Assembly: GCA_026125895.1 (NCBI GenBank)
Contig: JAHCKG010000004.1
Location: 163,223-227,222, forward strand
Direction: 5' to 3'
Length of the DNA: 64,000 bases
Source of the DNA: Pseudolabrys sp.
GTDB lineage: Bacteria; Pseudomonadota; Alphaproteobacteria; Rhizobiales; Xanthobacteraceae
The translations under genes and the position numbers were made by a program. Shown in pieces: positions 25,116-34,260 of this stretch; the stretch's first letter is position 1, and the number at the start of each line of letters is the position of its first letter. The notes below the pieces were generated by a model. The model had not been told where the DNA came from, ran no database searches, and saw nothing but the letters and a program-made list of their open reading frames with translations.

Positions 25116-26054
25116 ATGAAGATCGCGGTCCCCGACCTGATTTCCAACTCGTATTTTCCGGCGGCGGCCGCGGTCGAACTCGGCTACTTCAAGGAAGAAG
25201 GCCTCGACGTCTCACTCGAACTGATCTTCCCGGTCGACAAGTGCTATGCCGCCTTGCGCGACGGCACCATCGACTTCGTCGGCGGCTCGGCGCACTCGGC
25301 GCTCGCCGCCTTTCCCGAGTGGAAGGGCGTCAAGCTGCTGTGCGCGCAGGCGCAGGGCATGTACTGGTTCCTGGTCATGCGCGCAGACCTCAAGGCCAAG
25401 CGCAACGATCTGAGCATCGTCAAGGGCAAGCGCATCGGCGCTGCGCCGTGGGTCGAGATGGGCCTGCGGCAACTGCTCAAGGCCGGCGGTATCGATCTGG
25501 AACGCGATCAGGTCTCGATCGCGCCGGTGCCGGGCGCCGTCGGCGCCACCGTCAATTTCGGCCTCACCGCCGCCAAGGCGCTCGAGGACGGCAAGATCGA
25601 CGGCTTCTGGGCCAACGGCATGGGCACCGAAGTTGCGGTGACGCGGGGCGTCGGCAGCGTCGTGCTCGACATCCGCCGCGGCGACGGGCCGAAGGGCTGC
25701 TTCGACTACACCATGGCCTCGATCGCCACGTCCGACCGCTTCATCGAACAGTCGCCGGACAAGGCGGCTGCGGCCGTGCGCGCCATCGTCAAGACGCAGG
25801 CCGCGCTGAAAGCCGATCCGTCGAAAGCCACCGCCGTCGGCCGCAAGCTGTTTCCGCCCGCGGAAGCCGAACTGATCGCCGAACTGATCCGGCGCGACCT
25901 GCCCTATTACGACGCGACGATCACGCCCTCCTTCGTCGAGGGCATGAACGCCTTCGCGCGCAATATCGGCATCCTCAAGGGCCATCCGCGCTACGAGGAC
26001 GTAGTGGCGACGCAGTTCAGCCCATTGTGGTCCCAAGGATCAGTGAAAGGGTGA
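25116..26054 (+). CDS. NMT1/SsuA-like substrate-binding-type protein without signal peptide
   Basis: This 312-residue protein has the fold signature of periplasmic receptors for nitrate, sulfonates and pyrimidine precursors: AAAVELGYFKEEGLDVSLEL, then GSAHSALAAF and VKGKRIGAAPW. It begins directly with the mature sequence (MKIAVPDLISNSYF). An in-frame stop codon (25107-25109) lies two codons upstream, so no signal peptide can be hidden in a longer frame. It is thus predicted cytoplasmic, and no permease or ATPase is in its operon. Possible roles are an intracellular ligand sensor or a THI5-like enzyme; a receptor that lost its export signal is another option. Confidence 0.8.
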   Translation: MKIAVPDLISNSYFPAAAAVELGYFKEEGLDVSLELIFPVDKCYAALRDGTIDFVGGSAHSALAAFPEWKGVKLLCAQAQGMYWFLVMRADLKAKRNDLSIVKGKRIGAAPWVEMGLRQLLKAGGIDLERDQVSIAPVPGAVGATVNFGLTAAKALEDGKIDGFWANGMGTEVAVTRGVGSVVLDIRRGDGPKGCFDYTMASIATSDRFIEQSPDKAAAAVRAIVKTQAALKADPSKATAVGRKLFPPAEAELIAELIRRDLPYYDATITPSFVEGMNAFARNIGILKGHPRYEDVVATQFSPLWSQGSVKG

Positions 26055-26608
26055 GTGAAGGCGTGAGCGGCAACACCGGCACCAGACTGGATGCCCGCGC
26101 ATTCCGCAATGCGCTCGGCCTGTTCGCGACCGGCGTCGCCATTATTTCCGCCGAGGTCGATGGCAACAAGATCGGCGCCACGGTGAGCTCGTTCAACTCC
26201 GTGTCGCTCGAGCCGCCGCTGGTGCTGTTCAGCATTGCCAGGAACGCTTACGGCCTGCCCTTGTGGAAAGCGGCGAAGGCGCTGGCTATCTCAGTGCTCG
26301 GCGAACACCAGATCGAATTGTCCAACCGCTTTGCGCGGGCGACCGGCAGTAAATGGGACGGCCTTTCCGAGCGCCGCGCCGGCAACGGCAGCCCGCTGCC
26401 GCCGGACATCCTCATGCATCTCGAATGCCGGCCTTACGCCACCTATGACGGCGGCGACCACGAGATCTTCGTCTGCGAGGTCACAGGCTTCACGGTTCAT
26501 CACGCCAACGCCCTGCCGCTGGTGTTCTTCTCCGGCCGTTACCGGCGGCTCGCCCATGACGACGGCGCCCGGGCGCCGGAAGACAATCTGTGGCTCCACG
26601 GCTGGTGA
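26051..26608 (+). CDS. Flavin reductase family protein (FMN-binding split barrel)
   Basis: This 185-residue protein belongs to the HpaC/flavin reductase-like family that reduces FAD or FMN with NAD(P)H. The segments RNALGLFATGVAIISAEVDGNKIGATVSSF and SLEPPLVLFSIAR form the flavin site; the C-terminal HANALPLVFFSGRYRRL is typical. The GTG at 26051 overlaps the preceding stop by four bases (GTGA); a GTG at 26063 is an alternative. It is the likely reductase partner of the HpaB-like monooxygenase encoded divergently at 21083-22600, although the two are on different transcripts. Confidence 0.9.
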   Translation: MSEGVSGNTGTRLDARAFRNALGLFATGVAIISAEVDGNKIGATVSSFNSVSLEPPLVLFSIARNAYGLPLWKAAKALAISVLGEHQIELSNRFARATGSKWDGLSERRAGNGSPLPPDILMHLECRPYATYDGGDHEIFVCEVTGFTVHHANALPLVFFSGRYRRLAHDDGARAPEDNLWLHGW

Positions 26609-26684
26609 CGAGCCAATTCTGTTCCGCGGCCCCCCACGATCGTGTATTTGACAGATGTCCTTAGCTGACGGCCACGAGGCATCG

Positions 26685-27305
26685 ATGCCGAATAAACGCG
26701 CTCCTGCGGTGAAAAAAGGCCCGGAATCGGCCCCCCGGGCTTCGGCCAAGAACCTCACCGTCAGCCTGCCCGAACTTCTCGTCGACGGCTCCGATCTCAA
26801 GTTCCGCGAACTGGTCGCCGATCTCTTCGCCGCCGCGGCCGGCATGCTCGCGCTGCGCCGGGCGCTCGCCACATCGGTCGGTTTGAGCGCCGCCGAATAT
26901 GCGATCCTGCTCGCGACCTGGCATCTGCAGAAGAAAGGCGCGGTCGGCATCAACACGCTGGCCGGGCAACTGCATGTCGCCGCCGCCAACGTCACGGCCG
27001 AAGTCGGCAAGCTGGTCAAGAAGGGCATCCTCGACAAGCAGCCGCATCCGAAGGACAGCCGCGCCGTGCTCATTCGCCTGACCGCGGAGGGCACCGCCAT
27101 CCTCCACGAACTGACGCCGCTGCTGCGCCGGATCAACGACCGCCTGTTCTCCGGCAACCGCGCGCGCGACATGAATGCCGTGGCGAACTTCCTCCGCCAC
27201 ATCGCCGACGAGACTCCGAATTCGATTCATCTGGCCAAGAGTTTCCGGCCGGGCGCGCGCGACGAGCGGCGGCGAAAATCATCCGCGAAAGAGAGCCGCC
27301 TGTAA
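26685..27305 (+). CDS. MarR family transcriptional regulator (MarR-3)
   Basis: This 206-residue protein carries a winged helix: GINTLAGQLHVAAANVTAEVGKLVKKGIL and the wing KDSRAVLIRLTAEG. The ATG at 26685 has GAGG five bases upstream; an in-frame ATG at 26655 lacks a site. The N-terminal 25 residues are basic and disordered. Its stop overlaps the next ATG (TAATG), so it is translated together with the FAD dehydrogenase. Its position inside the operon, rather than at a divergent promoter, suggests it autoregulates the MFS operon and perhaps the ThDP-3 promoter just downstream. Confidence 0.85.
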   Translation: MPNKRAPAVKKGPESAPRASAKNLTVSLPELLVDGSDLKFRELVADLFAAAAGMLALRRALATSVGLSAAEYAILLATWHLQKKGAVGINTLAGQLHVAAANVTAEVGKLVKKGILDKQPHPKDSRAVLIRLTAEGTAILHELTPLLRRINDRLFSGNRARDMNAVANFLRHIADETPNSIHLAKSFRPGARDERRRKSSAKESRL

Positions 27306-28399
27306 TGCAGGTCCTGGTGATCGGAGCCGGCGTGGTCGGCCTGGCCGCGGCGCGCGCGATCGCGCAACGCGGGCATGACGTCATCGTCGCCGAGGCGGCG
27401 AACGCCATCGGCACCGGCGTATCGTCGCGCAATTCCGAAGTCATCCACGCCGGCATGTATTACCCGACCGGCTCGCTGCGCGCGAAGCACTGCGTCGCCG
27501 GCCGGCGGCTGCTCTACGCATTCTGCGCTTCGCATGGCGTACCGCATAAAAAGGTCGGCAAGCTGATCGTCGCCACCAACGACGCCGAAACCGCCAAGCT
27601 CGAGCAAATCGGGGCGCAGGGCAAGATCAACGACGTCGAAGGTCTGACCCTGCTGAGCGCCGCCGAGGCGAAAGCGCTGGAGCCGGCGCTGGCCTGCACC
27701 GCCGCGCTGCTGTCGCCCGAGACCGGTATCGTCAGTGCGCATGATTACATGCTGGCGCTGCGCGGCGACATCGAGGATGCCGGCGGGGCCATCGCCTTCA
27801 ACACACCGGTGACCGGCGCGGTGCGCAGAAACGGCCAGTGGCTCGTCGCCTTCGGCGGCAGCGACGCCGGCGAGATGGAATTCGACGCCATCGTCAATTG
27901 CGGCGGCCTGTCGGCTCAGAAAATCGCACTGACGATGCCGGACTATCCCGCCGCGCGCGTGCCCAAGCAGGTCTTGGCGAAGGGCAACTACTTCACTTAT
28001 GCCGGCAAGCCGGCCTTCACCCGGCTGATCTATCCGACGCCAGTGACCGGCGGCCTCGGCGTCCATGTCACGCTCGATCTCGCCGGCCGCATGCGTTTCG
28101 GGCCGGACGTCGAATGGATCGACCAGGAGTACTACCCGGTCGATCCTGCGCGCGCCGACGCCTTCTATGACCGCATCCGCACTTACTGGCCGGCACTGAA
28201 GGACGGCGCGCTGGCGCCGGACTATTCCGGCATCCGGCCGAAACTCACCGGCCCCGGCGAAGCGGCGGCGGATTTCCTCATCGATACGCCGGCCGATCAC
28301 GCCGTGCCTGGTCTGGTGCAGATGTTCGGCATCGAGTCGCCGGGCCTGACCAGTTCGCTGTCGCTGGCGGAACTGACGGCGGCCGCGCTCGAGGTCTAG
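27305..28399 (+). CDS. FAD-dependent oxidoreductase (L-2-hydroxyglutarate dehydrogenase/LhgO-like)
   Basis: This 364-residue DAO-family flavoprotein starts with a dinucleotide fold VLVIGAGVVGLAAARAIAQRGHDV. The segments SSRNSEVIHAGMYYPTGSLRA and GVHVTLDLAGRMRFGPDVEW, with PDYSGIRPKL near the end, are characteristic of L-2-hydroxyglutarate dehydrogenases, which turn a 2-hydroxy acid into a 2-oxo acid and pass electrons to a quinone or other acceptor. The start overlaps the MarR-3 stop. A ThDP enzyme gene follows after a promoter gap, so this could be the 2-oxo acid generator of that module. The true substrate may differ from 2-hydroxyglutarate. Confidence 0.9.
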   Translation: MQVLVIGAGVVGLAAARAIAQRGHDVIVAEAANAIGTGVSSRNSEVIHAGMYYPTGSLRAKHCVAGRRLLYAFCASHGVPHKKVGKLIVATNDAETAKLEQIGAQGKINDVEGLTLLSAAEAKALEPALACTAALLSPETGIVSAHDYMLALRGDIEDAGGAIAFNTPVTGAVRRNGQWLVAFGGSDAGEMEFDAIVNCGGLSAQKIALTMPDYPAARVPKQVLAKGNYFTYAGKPAFTRLIYPTPVTGGLGVHVTLDLAGRMRFGPDVEWIDQEYYPVDPARADAFYDRIRTYWPALKDGALAPDYSGIRPKLTGPGEAAADFLIDTPADHAVPGLVQMFGIESPGLTSSLSLAELTAAALEV

Positions 28400-28542
28400 C
28401 GGCCGCGGCGCGCATGGCCGTACGGCCGGAACGCGCGACAAAAAGATATACATAACTAAGCTATATGTTATTGTTTTCTCGGCCGCATCTCACGTGCGCG
28501 GTCATCAACGCGCCGTCGCTTAAACGTCTCGGGAGACATGCC
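28400..28542 (+). promoter_or_regulatory. AT-rich promoter/operator upstream of ThDP-3
   Basis: The block 28439-28478 is strongly AT-rich, unlike its surroundings. It contains quasi-palindromes, e.g. ACATA-ACTAAGCTA-TATGT, and the heptamer TATGTTA at 28464-28470, also found (inverted or direct) at 15954-15960 and 22695-22701. An ATG at 28465 inside this block could extend the ThDP-3 frame, but GGGAG at 28531 points to the GTG at 28543. This indicates a separate promoter for ThDP-3. Confidence 0.5.
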
Positions 28543-30318
28543 GTGCAAGACATCGACCGCCCCACCGTCCCGGTGAAATCCAACGATCTCGCCTGGAAAA
28601 GCGATGTGGTCGCCGAGTTGTTGCGCCGGTCCGAGATACCCTTCGTCGCCCTCAATCCCGGCGCCAGCTATCGCGGCCTGCATGACAGCCTGGTCAACTA
28701 TCTCGGCAACGCGGCGCCGCAAATGCTGCTGTGTCTGAACGAGGATCATGTCGTCTCGATCGCGCACGGCTACGCCAAGGCCACCGATCAGCCGCTCGCC
28801 TGCGTGCTGCACAGCAATGTCGGCCTCATGCACGGCCTGATGGGCGTCTTCAATGCCTGGGCCGATCGCGTGCCGATGCTGATCCTCGGTGCCACCGGCC
28901 CGGTGCAGCCGGAAAAGCGCCGGCCGTGGATCGACTGGATCCACACCGCCAAGGATCAAGGCGCCCTGCTCCGCCATTATGTGAAGTGGGATGACGAGCC
29001 GCGCTCGCTTCACGGCGTCATCGAAAGCATGACGCGCGCTCTACAGATGACCACCAGCGCGCCCAAGGCGCCGGTCTATGTCTGCCTCGACGCCGGTCTT
29101 CAGGAAGAGCCGATTGCCGATGCGGTGGACCTGCCGGGCCTCGAACGCTTTGCCGCGCCCGACGCCCCCTGCGGCACGCCGGCGGACATCGCTGAAGTGG
29201 CCGGCATGGTCGCCACTGCCAAACGTCCGGTCTTTCTGATCGGCCGCGGCTCGCGTCAGCAACTGCATTGGGACCGGCGCATCGAACTCGCCGAGACCGC
29301 CGGTGCCGCTGTGATCACCTCGCTGCGCGAGCGCGCGGTGTTCCCGACGACGCATGCCCAGCACATCTCACCGCCCAGCGGCTGGATGACCGCCGGCGCC
29401 AAGGCCGCGATCAAGGAAGCCGACCTGATCGTCAGCTTCGACTGGGTCGACCTCAACGGCTATCTGCAGCAGTTCGACCGCCAGACACATCGTCTGGCGT
29501 CGAAGATCGTGCACGTGTCGCTCGAAAGCATCCTGCAGAACGGCTGGAGCATGGACCACTTCGCGCCGGTCGCCGCCGACCGCCATGTCATGGCCGACGC
29601 CGATGCCTTCATCGAACAGCTTTTGCCAGCCATCAAATCGCGTGTCGGCAAGCCGCGCACGCCGTGGCTCAAGGGAGGCCCGGCGGCGCCGCGCGGCTTC
29701 AGCGATGGTGCCGAAAGTGAAATGGTCCCCCACGATATCGAGGCGCTGCTCGCCGAGCTGAAGAAAGAGCACCCGATCACGCTGGCGCATACGACCATCG
29801 GCTGGGCCTCGACGGATTATCCGATGGAAGGCCCGCTCGATTATCTCGGCCATGATGGCGGCGCCGGCCTTGCCGCCGGTCCGGGTTTGACCATCGGTGC
29901 CGCGTTGGCGCTGCGCGACACCGACCGGATCGTGGTCGGCGTGCTCGGCGACGGCGATTTCCTGCAAGGCGCGACGGCGCTGTGGACCGCAGCGCATTAC
30001 AGCATCCCCTGCCTGTTCATCGTCTCGAACAACCGCTCGAACTTCAACGACGAGGTGCATCAGGAAACCGTCGCCAAGACACGCGGCCGGCCGGTGGAGA
30101 ACCGCTGGGTCGGCCAGCGCATCGACGATCCGGCCGTCGATCTCGCCGCCATCGCCCGCGCACAGGGCGTCGATGCCATCGGGCCGGTGAATACGATCGG
30201 CGAATTGCGCAAGGCCGTGGAAACGGGTCTCGACGCCGTGAAGAGCGGCAAGCCGTTCTTCATCGATGCCCGCGTCAACCCTGGCTACGCCAATATTATC
30301 GTATCGCGGCACGGCTGA
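28543..30318 (+). CDS. ThDP-dependent enzyme, benzoylformate decarboxylase-like (ThDP-3)
   Basis: This 591-residue protein is the third ThDP paralogue; with ThDP-4 it forms a sub-pair that shares RRPWIDWIHTxKDQG, SLRERAxFPTxH and VSFDWVDLNG. The ThDP glutamate is E67 (LNEDH; His replaced by Asn just before it), H90 matches benzoylformate decarboxylase H70, the substrate loop is NPGA with A41, and GDG...NN spans 469-497. The GTG start is chosen because GGGAG lies seven bases upstream; a longer frame begins in the AT-rich promoter. It is transcribed behind an FAD 2-hydroxyacid dehydrogenase. Likely a 2-oxo acid decarboxylase; substrate unknown. Confidence 0.85.
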   Translation: MQDIDRPTVPVKSNDLAWKSDVVAELLRRSEIPFVALNPGASYRGLHDSLVNYLGNAAPQMLLCLNEDHVVSIAHGYAKATDQPLACVLHSNVGLMHGLMGVFNAWADRVPMLILGATGPVQPEKRRPWIDWIHTAKDQGALLRHYVKWDDEPRSLHGVIESMTRALQMTTSAPKAPVYVCLDAGLQEEPIADAVDLPGLERFAAPDAPCGTPADIAEVAGMVATAKRPVFLIGRGSRQQLHWDRRIELAETAGAAVITSLRERAVFPTTHAQHISPPSGWMTAGAKAAIKEADLIVSFDWVDLNGYLQQFDRQTHRLASKIVHVSLESILQNGWSMDHFAPVAADRHVMADADAFIEQLLPAIKSRVGKPRTPWLKGGPAAPRGFSDGAESEMVPHDIEALLAELKKEHPITLAHTTIGWASTDYPMEGPLDYLGHDGGAGLAAGPGLTIGAALALRDTDRIVVGVLGDGDFLQGATALWTAAHYSIPCLFIVSNNRSNFNDEVHQETVAKTRGRPVENRWVGQRIDDPAVDLAAIARAQGVDAIGPVNTIGELRKAVETGLDAVKSGKPFFIDARVNPGYANIIVSRHG

Positions 30319-30346
30319 CAGACTACGCGGGCCGGCTGCGCCGCCG

Positions 30347-31831
30347 TTACGGCATCAACGGCGGCGGCCTGCGATGATGCGTCGCCTGCTCGTAGGCATA
30401 GGCCAGCTCGAGCATACGCGCGTCCGAATAAGGCCGCCCCAGGAAGGTGATGCCCGCCGGCAGATCGTCGGTCGTGTAGCCCGCCGGCACCACGACCGAC
30501 GGCACATTGGTCAGGAACGTATTGAGGTGCGGCGCGCCCTTTTGATCGACGAACGGCGGCTCGACGCCGTCCTTGATCAAGGTCGGCTGGTGCTCGACCG
30601 CCTTGTGCACGATGGCATCGAGCCGGTGGTCGGCCATCACCTTGAGCAGGTTGGTGAGCAGTTGTTCGCGGGCGCGATGATAGGCGAGCTGCTTCTCGTC
30701 CGATGGCGCGTCACACCAACGCTTCTGCGAATTGATCCAGACTTTCTGGAACAACGGTGACGCCGCGACTTCCTCGCGGGTGGCGAACGGCGGCTTGGTG
30801 CCTTTGACGTAAAGCGCGTACATCTCGTTGTCGTTGTCCGGATTGCGCGCCCGCTTCTTCAGCAGAGCGACGAGGTCAGGAATGACGATCGAATCGACGA
30901 TCTCGGCGCCGGCCTGCTTCAGCTCGGCGACGGCCTTGTTGAACACGTCATCGACCTTCCTGAAGTCGTCGGATTGCGGCTCGCTGTCGTAGCCTATCGG
31001 TTCGCGCAGGATGCCGATGCGCACACCGGCGAGGCCGCTCTTCTTCAACAAGGCGCTGTAGCTCGCCGCTGTCTGCCCGACGCCATAAGCGGTGCTCGGA
31101 TCGTCGGGATCGTAGCCGGCCATGACGTCGAGCAGTTTCGCCAGGTCGGCGACGCTGCGCGCCATCGGGCCGAGCGAGCCGTTGGTGGTCGGCCAGCCGC
31201 CGTAGACGCCGCCGCGACTCACCAGCCCGACCGATGGCCGCATGCCGGCAATGCCGTTCCAGATCGACGGCCGCCGGATCGAGGAGAAGCCCTCCTGCCC
31301 GATCGCCGCGACGCAGAAATTCGCCGACACCGACGCGCCGCACCCGCCCGACGAGCCGCCGGCGGTGCGCGCGGGGTCATAGACGTTGCGCGTCGAGCCG
31401 AACAGCGAGCCATGGGTGTCGCCGCCGCCGAGTTCGCCCAGGGTCACCTTGCCGAGCATGATGGCGCCGGCCTGTTTCAGCTTGTTGACAACGAAGGCGT
31501 CGCGCCCGGGGCGGAAATCCTTGAACAGCAGCGAGCCCATGGTGGTCGCCATGCCGTCGACGTCGATCTGGTCCTTGATGAGCAGCGGAATGCCGTGCAG
31601 CGGGCCGGTCATGCCCTGCGCCTTGAAGCGGGCGTCAAGCTTGTCCGCCTCGTCGAGCGCCTTGTCGTTCAGCGCGATCACCGAATTGATGGCGGGACCT
31701 TTCTGGTCGTAGGCCTCGATGCGCGCCAGATACGTCTCGACCAGTTGGCGCGCCGTCAGCGTGCCCGCTTCGAACGCGGCGTGGATATCGGCGATCGTCG
31801 CCTCGACGACGTTGAAGGCTTTGGACGTCAT
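30347..31831 (-). CDS. Amidase (amidase signature family)
   Basis: This 494-residue enzyme hydrolyses an amide to acid and ammonia. The Ser-cisSer-Lys triad can be placed: Lys in PLLIKDQID (near residue 87), the cis-Ser in TAGGSSGGCGAS and the nucleophile Ser in GQEGFSSIRRPS. The last motif differs from the common GxDTGGSIRxP, so it belongs to a divergent branch. AAGGA precedes the ATG. It is the last gene of the operon with an ABC importer and an isochorismatase-fold hydrolase, ten bases after the permease stop. It probably works on an imported amide or a ring-fission amide in the cytoplasm. Confidence 0.9.
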   Translation of the reverse strand: MTSKAFNVVEATIADIHAAFEAGTLTARQLVETYLARIEAYDQKGPAINSVIALNDKALDEADKLDARFKAQGMTGPLHGIPLLIKDQIDVDGMATTMGSLLFKDFRPGRDAFVVNKLKQAGAIMLGKVTLGELGGGDTHGSLFGSTRNVYDPARTAGGSSGGCGASVSANFCVAAIGQEGFSSIRRPSIWNGIAGMRPSVGLVSRGGVYGGWPTTNGSLGPMARSVADLAKLLDVMAGYDPDDPSTAYGVGQTAASYSALLKKSGLAGVRIGILREPIGYDSEPQSDDFRKVDDVFNKAVAELKQAGAEIVDSIVIPDLVALLKKRARNPDNDNEMYALYVKGTKPPFATREEVAASPLFQKVWINSQKRWCDAPSDEKQLAYHRAREQLLTNLLKVMADHRLDAIVHKAVEHQPTLIKDGVEPPFVDQKGAPHLNTFLTNVPSVVVPAGYTTDDLPAGITFLGRPYSDARMLELAYAYEQATHHRRPPPLMP

Positions 31832-31841
31832 GGCGGTTCCT

Positions 31842-32612
31842 TCAGACGTTGGTCTCGAAATTGCGCAGCAGCGCGCCGCTCCAGCCGATCAGCAAGTTCA
31901 CGGCGAGGCCGAGGATGCCGGTCAGCATCACCAGGCCGAACACGGTCGAACTGCGGAAGGTGCTCTGCGCCAGCGAAATCTCGCGGCCGATGCCGGAGCC
32001 CTGGGTGAGGATTTCCACCAGAAGCACGATGATCAGCACGATCGGCGCCGCGATCTGCGTGCCGAGCTGGATGGCGCCGACCAGCGAGGGAATGAGGATT
32101 TTGCGCTGCGTCGCGAACCACGACAGGTGCAGCACGCGCGCGGCGTCGAGACGGTCCTGGCTGATGCGCCGCGCCGCCGAGCGGACGTTGAGCAGGATCG
32201 GCCAGATGCTGGTCAGCGTGACGACGAACAACGTCATCTGCTCGGTGTAGCCGAGAATGAGCACCGCCACCGGCACCAGCGCGCCGGCCGGCATGGTGCG
32301 CCAGAATTCCAGCGACGGTCCGAGCATACGGTCGAAGGCCTGCGAGCGGCCGAGCAGGATGCCGAGCGCCGAGCCGATCAGGATGCTCAGCACCAAAGCT
32401 TCGGCGAAACTCATCATGGTGGTGAGAATGGCCGGCCACAGGCTGCCCGACAGCCGCAGGTCGTCGAGCGCGCGCAGCCATTCCAGCGGCGGCGGGAAAT
32501 ACGCCACCCGCGGCCCGAAGAACTGCCAGGCCAGCAAGCCGACGATCAGCGGCAGCAGGCCGCGCAATGGCGGCGCCGCCGTCCCTGCAGCGCGCGGATC
32601 GCGCGGCGTCAT
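31842..32612 (-). CDS. ABC transporter permease (TauC/SsuC type)
   Basis: This 256-residue permease has about six membrane spans and the EAA loop LDAARVLHLSWFATQRKILIPSLVGA near residue 150. The ATG start shares ATGA with the stop of the upstream permease gene, which rules out the longer frame that reads through that gene. With the preceding permease, the ATPase at 33373 and the receptor at 35031 it makes a complete NMT1-type importer. Cargo is unknown; the amidase and cysteine hydrolase in the operon suggest an amide- or N-containing carboxylate. Confidence 0.92.
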   Translation of the reverse strand: MTPRDPRAAGTAAPPLRGLLPLIVGLLAWQFFGPRVAYFPPPLEWLRALDDLRLSGSLWPAILTTMMSFAEALVLSILIGSALGILLGRSQAFDRMLGPSLEFWRTMPAGALVPVAVLILGYTEQMTLFVVTLTSIWPILLNVRSAARRISQDRLDAARVLHLSWFATQRKILIPSLVGAIQLGTQIAAPIVLIIVLLVEILTQGSGIGREISLAQSTFRSSTVFGLVMLTGILGLAVNLLIGWSGALLRNFETNV

Positions 32613-33376
32613 GGCGTCACCGCATGGGCTTTCATGGCGCGCTCGACCGCCACCATCAGCGCCGCGTTGAGCGCCCAGCCGATGAGGCCGATGACCAGCA
32701 GATAAGCGAAAGCCTGCGCCGGCTGGATCGCCTGCTGCGCATAGACGATGCCGAAGCCGAGACCGGCCGGATTGCCGACCATCTCCGCCACCACCGCCAG
32801 CGCGATCGACAAGGTCAGCGCCAGCCGCACGCCGACCACGATGCCCGGCAGCGCCGCCGGGATGCGCACCTTCATCACCGTGGCGCGCTCCGACAGCCGC
32901 AGCGAGCGCGCCGAGTCGAGATAGCTGCGCGGCGTAGCGCCGACGGCGCTCGCCGTCGCCAGCAGCACCGGCCACTGGCTGACATAAACGACGATGACCA
33001 TCTCCATCTTCGAGGAGAAGCCGAACAACAGCAGCGCAATCGAAATCAGCGAGATCGACGGGATCGAGCGCAGTACGTCGATGCTGGCCATCGAATAGGT
33101 CCATACCGGCCGCCAGATGCCGATGACCAGCCCGGCCGTGAGGCCGATGGCGCAGGCGATCAGCCAGCCGGCGATGGAGACGAACACGGTATGCGCGAGC
33201 TGCGGCATCAGCACGCCGTCGCTGACGAGTTGGTGGAGCGCGACGAGGATCTTCGACACCGACGGGATGGTCTCCAGCCGCGCACCGACGGTGCGGGCGA
33301 AGATCTCCCACAGCACGACGAGGCCCGCCATGAAGGCGAGGCCCGGAAGATTGATCCGTTGCAACATCCTGCTCAC
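32609..33376 (-). CDS. ABC transporter permease (TauC/SsuC type)
   Basis: This 255-residue membrane protein starts at GTG, which overlaps the ATPase stop in GTGA; an internal ATG at codon 4 is an alternative. It has about six spans and an EAA loop LDSARSLRLSERATVMKVRIPAALPG near residue 155. It ends overlapping the next permease by four bases. The two permeases are only distantly alike and probably form a heterodimer. Confidence 0.92.
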   Translation of the reverse strand: MSRMLQRINLPGLAFMAGLVVLWEIFARTVGARLETIPSVSKILVALHQLVSDGVLMPQLAHTVFVSIAGWLIACAIGLTAGLVIGIWRPVWTYSMASIDVLRSIPSISLISIALLLFGFSSKMEMVIVVYVSQWPVLLATASAVGATPRSYLDSARSLRLSERATVMKVRIPAALPGIVVGVRLALTLSIALAVVAEMVGNPAGLGFGIVYAQQAIQPAQAFAYLLVIGLIGWALNAALMVAVERAMKAHAVTP

Positions 33377-34215
33377 GCCGGCGCGCCATGGCCACGCAGC
33401 ATCTCGTAGATGCGGTGCCGCAGTTCGAGATATTCCGGCATTTCCTTGGTGGTGATCTGGTCGCGCTCCTTCGGCAGCGGGCTGATGACGTCGAGGCCGA
33501 TCGCCGCCGGCTTGCCGCGCAGCACGATGATGCGGTCGGCGAGCAGCACCGCCTCGTCGATGTCATGGGTGATGAACATGATCGTGGCGCCGGAGGCCTG
33601 ATGGATGCGCCGCAGCTCGATCTGCAAGTTCTCGCGCGTCATGGCGTCGAGCGCACCGAACGGCTCGTCCATCAGCAACAGCCGCGGCTGGAGCGCCAGC
33701 GCCCGCGCGATCTGCACGCGCTGCTGCATGCCGCCCGACATCTGCCGTGGATAGTCGTTGGCGCGGTCGGCGAGGCCGACCTGCTCCAGCGCGGTCATGG
33801 CGCGGCTCTGCCGCTCCGCCTTCGGCAGCGTCTCTTCGAGGCCGAGCTCGACATTTTTGCGCGCGTTGCGCCACGGCAGCAGTGAGCCGGCATAGTTCTG
33901 GAAGACGAACACGGCACCGCGCGGCGGGCCGGAGATCGCCTCGCCGTTCAGTTCGAGCGTGGAACCGGGCGCGGCCGGCACGAGGCCGCCGAACACGCGC
34001 AGCAGCGTCGTCTTGCCGACGCCGGATTCGCCGAGAATGCAGACGAACTGCTGTCGCTGCACTTCGATATTGAGATTCTCGATGATGCGCCGCTTGTAGT
34101 CGCCGATGCCGAGATCGACCGCGAGCGAACGGCAGCGAAACGCGATCCCGTCATCGGATGAACTCTGCTCCGGCCGGTACCCGCCGCTCTCAACCGCACG
34201 CTCCGCCACGCTCAA
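33373..34215 (-). CDS. ABC transporter ATP-binding protein (TauB/SsuB type)
   Basis: This 280-residue ATPase has Walker A GESGVGKTT, Q-loop FQNYAGSLLPW, signature MSGGMQQRV, Walker B LLLMDEPFGALD and switch FITHDIDEA. The first 25 residues are an unconserved leader. The start is TTG at 34215, with GGAGG about eight bases upstream; a GTG two codons on is also possible. The gene overlaps the downstream permease by four bases. It powers the importer formed with 31842-33376 and the receptor at 35031-36005. Confidence 0.93.
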   Translation of the reverse strand: MSVAERAVESGGYRPEQSSSDDGIAFRCRSLAVDLGIGDYKRRIIENLNIEVQRQQFVCILGESGVGKTTLLRVFGGLVPAAPGSTLELNGEAISGPPRGAVFVFQNYAGSLLPWRNARKNVELGLEETLPKAERQSRAMTALEQVGLADRANDYPRQMSGGMQQRVQIARALALQPRLLLMDEPFGALDAMTRENLQIELRRIHQASGATIMFITHDIDEAVLLADRIIVLRGKPAAIGLDVISPLPKERDQITTKEMPEYLELRHRIYEMLRGHGAPA

Positions 34216-34260
34216 GAATCCTTCCTCCGCATCGAAGTCACGTCGCCGCAGACGGCGGCA

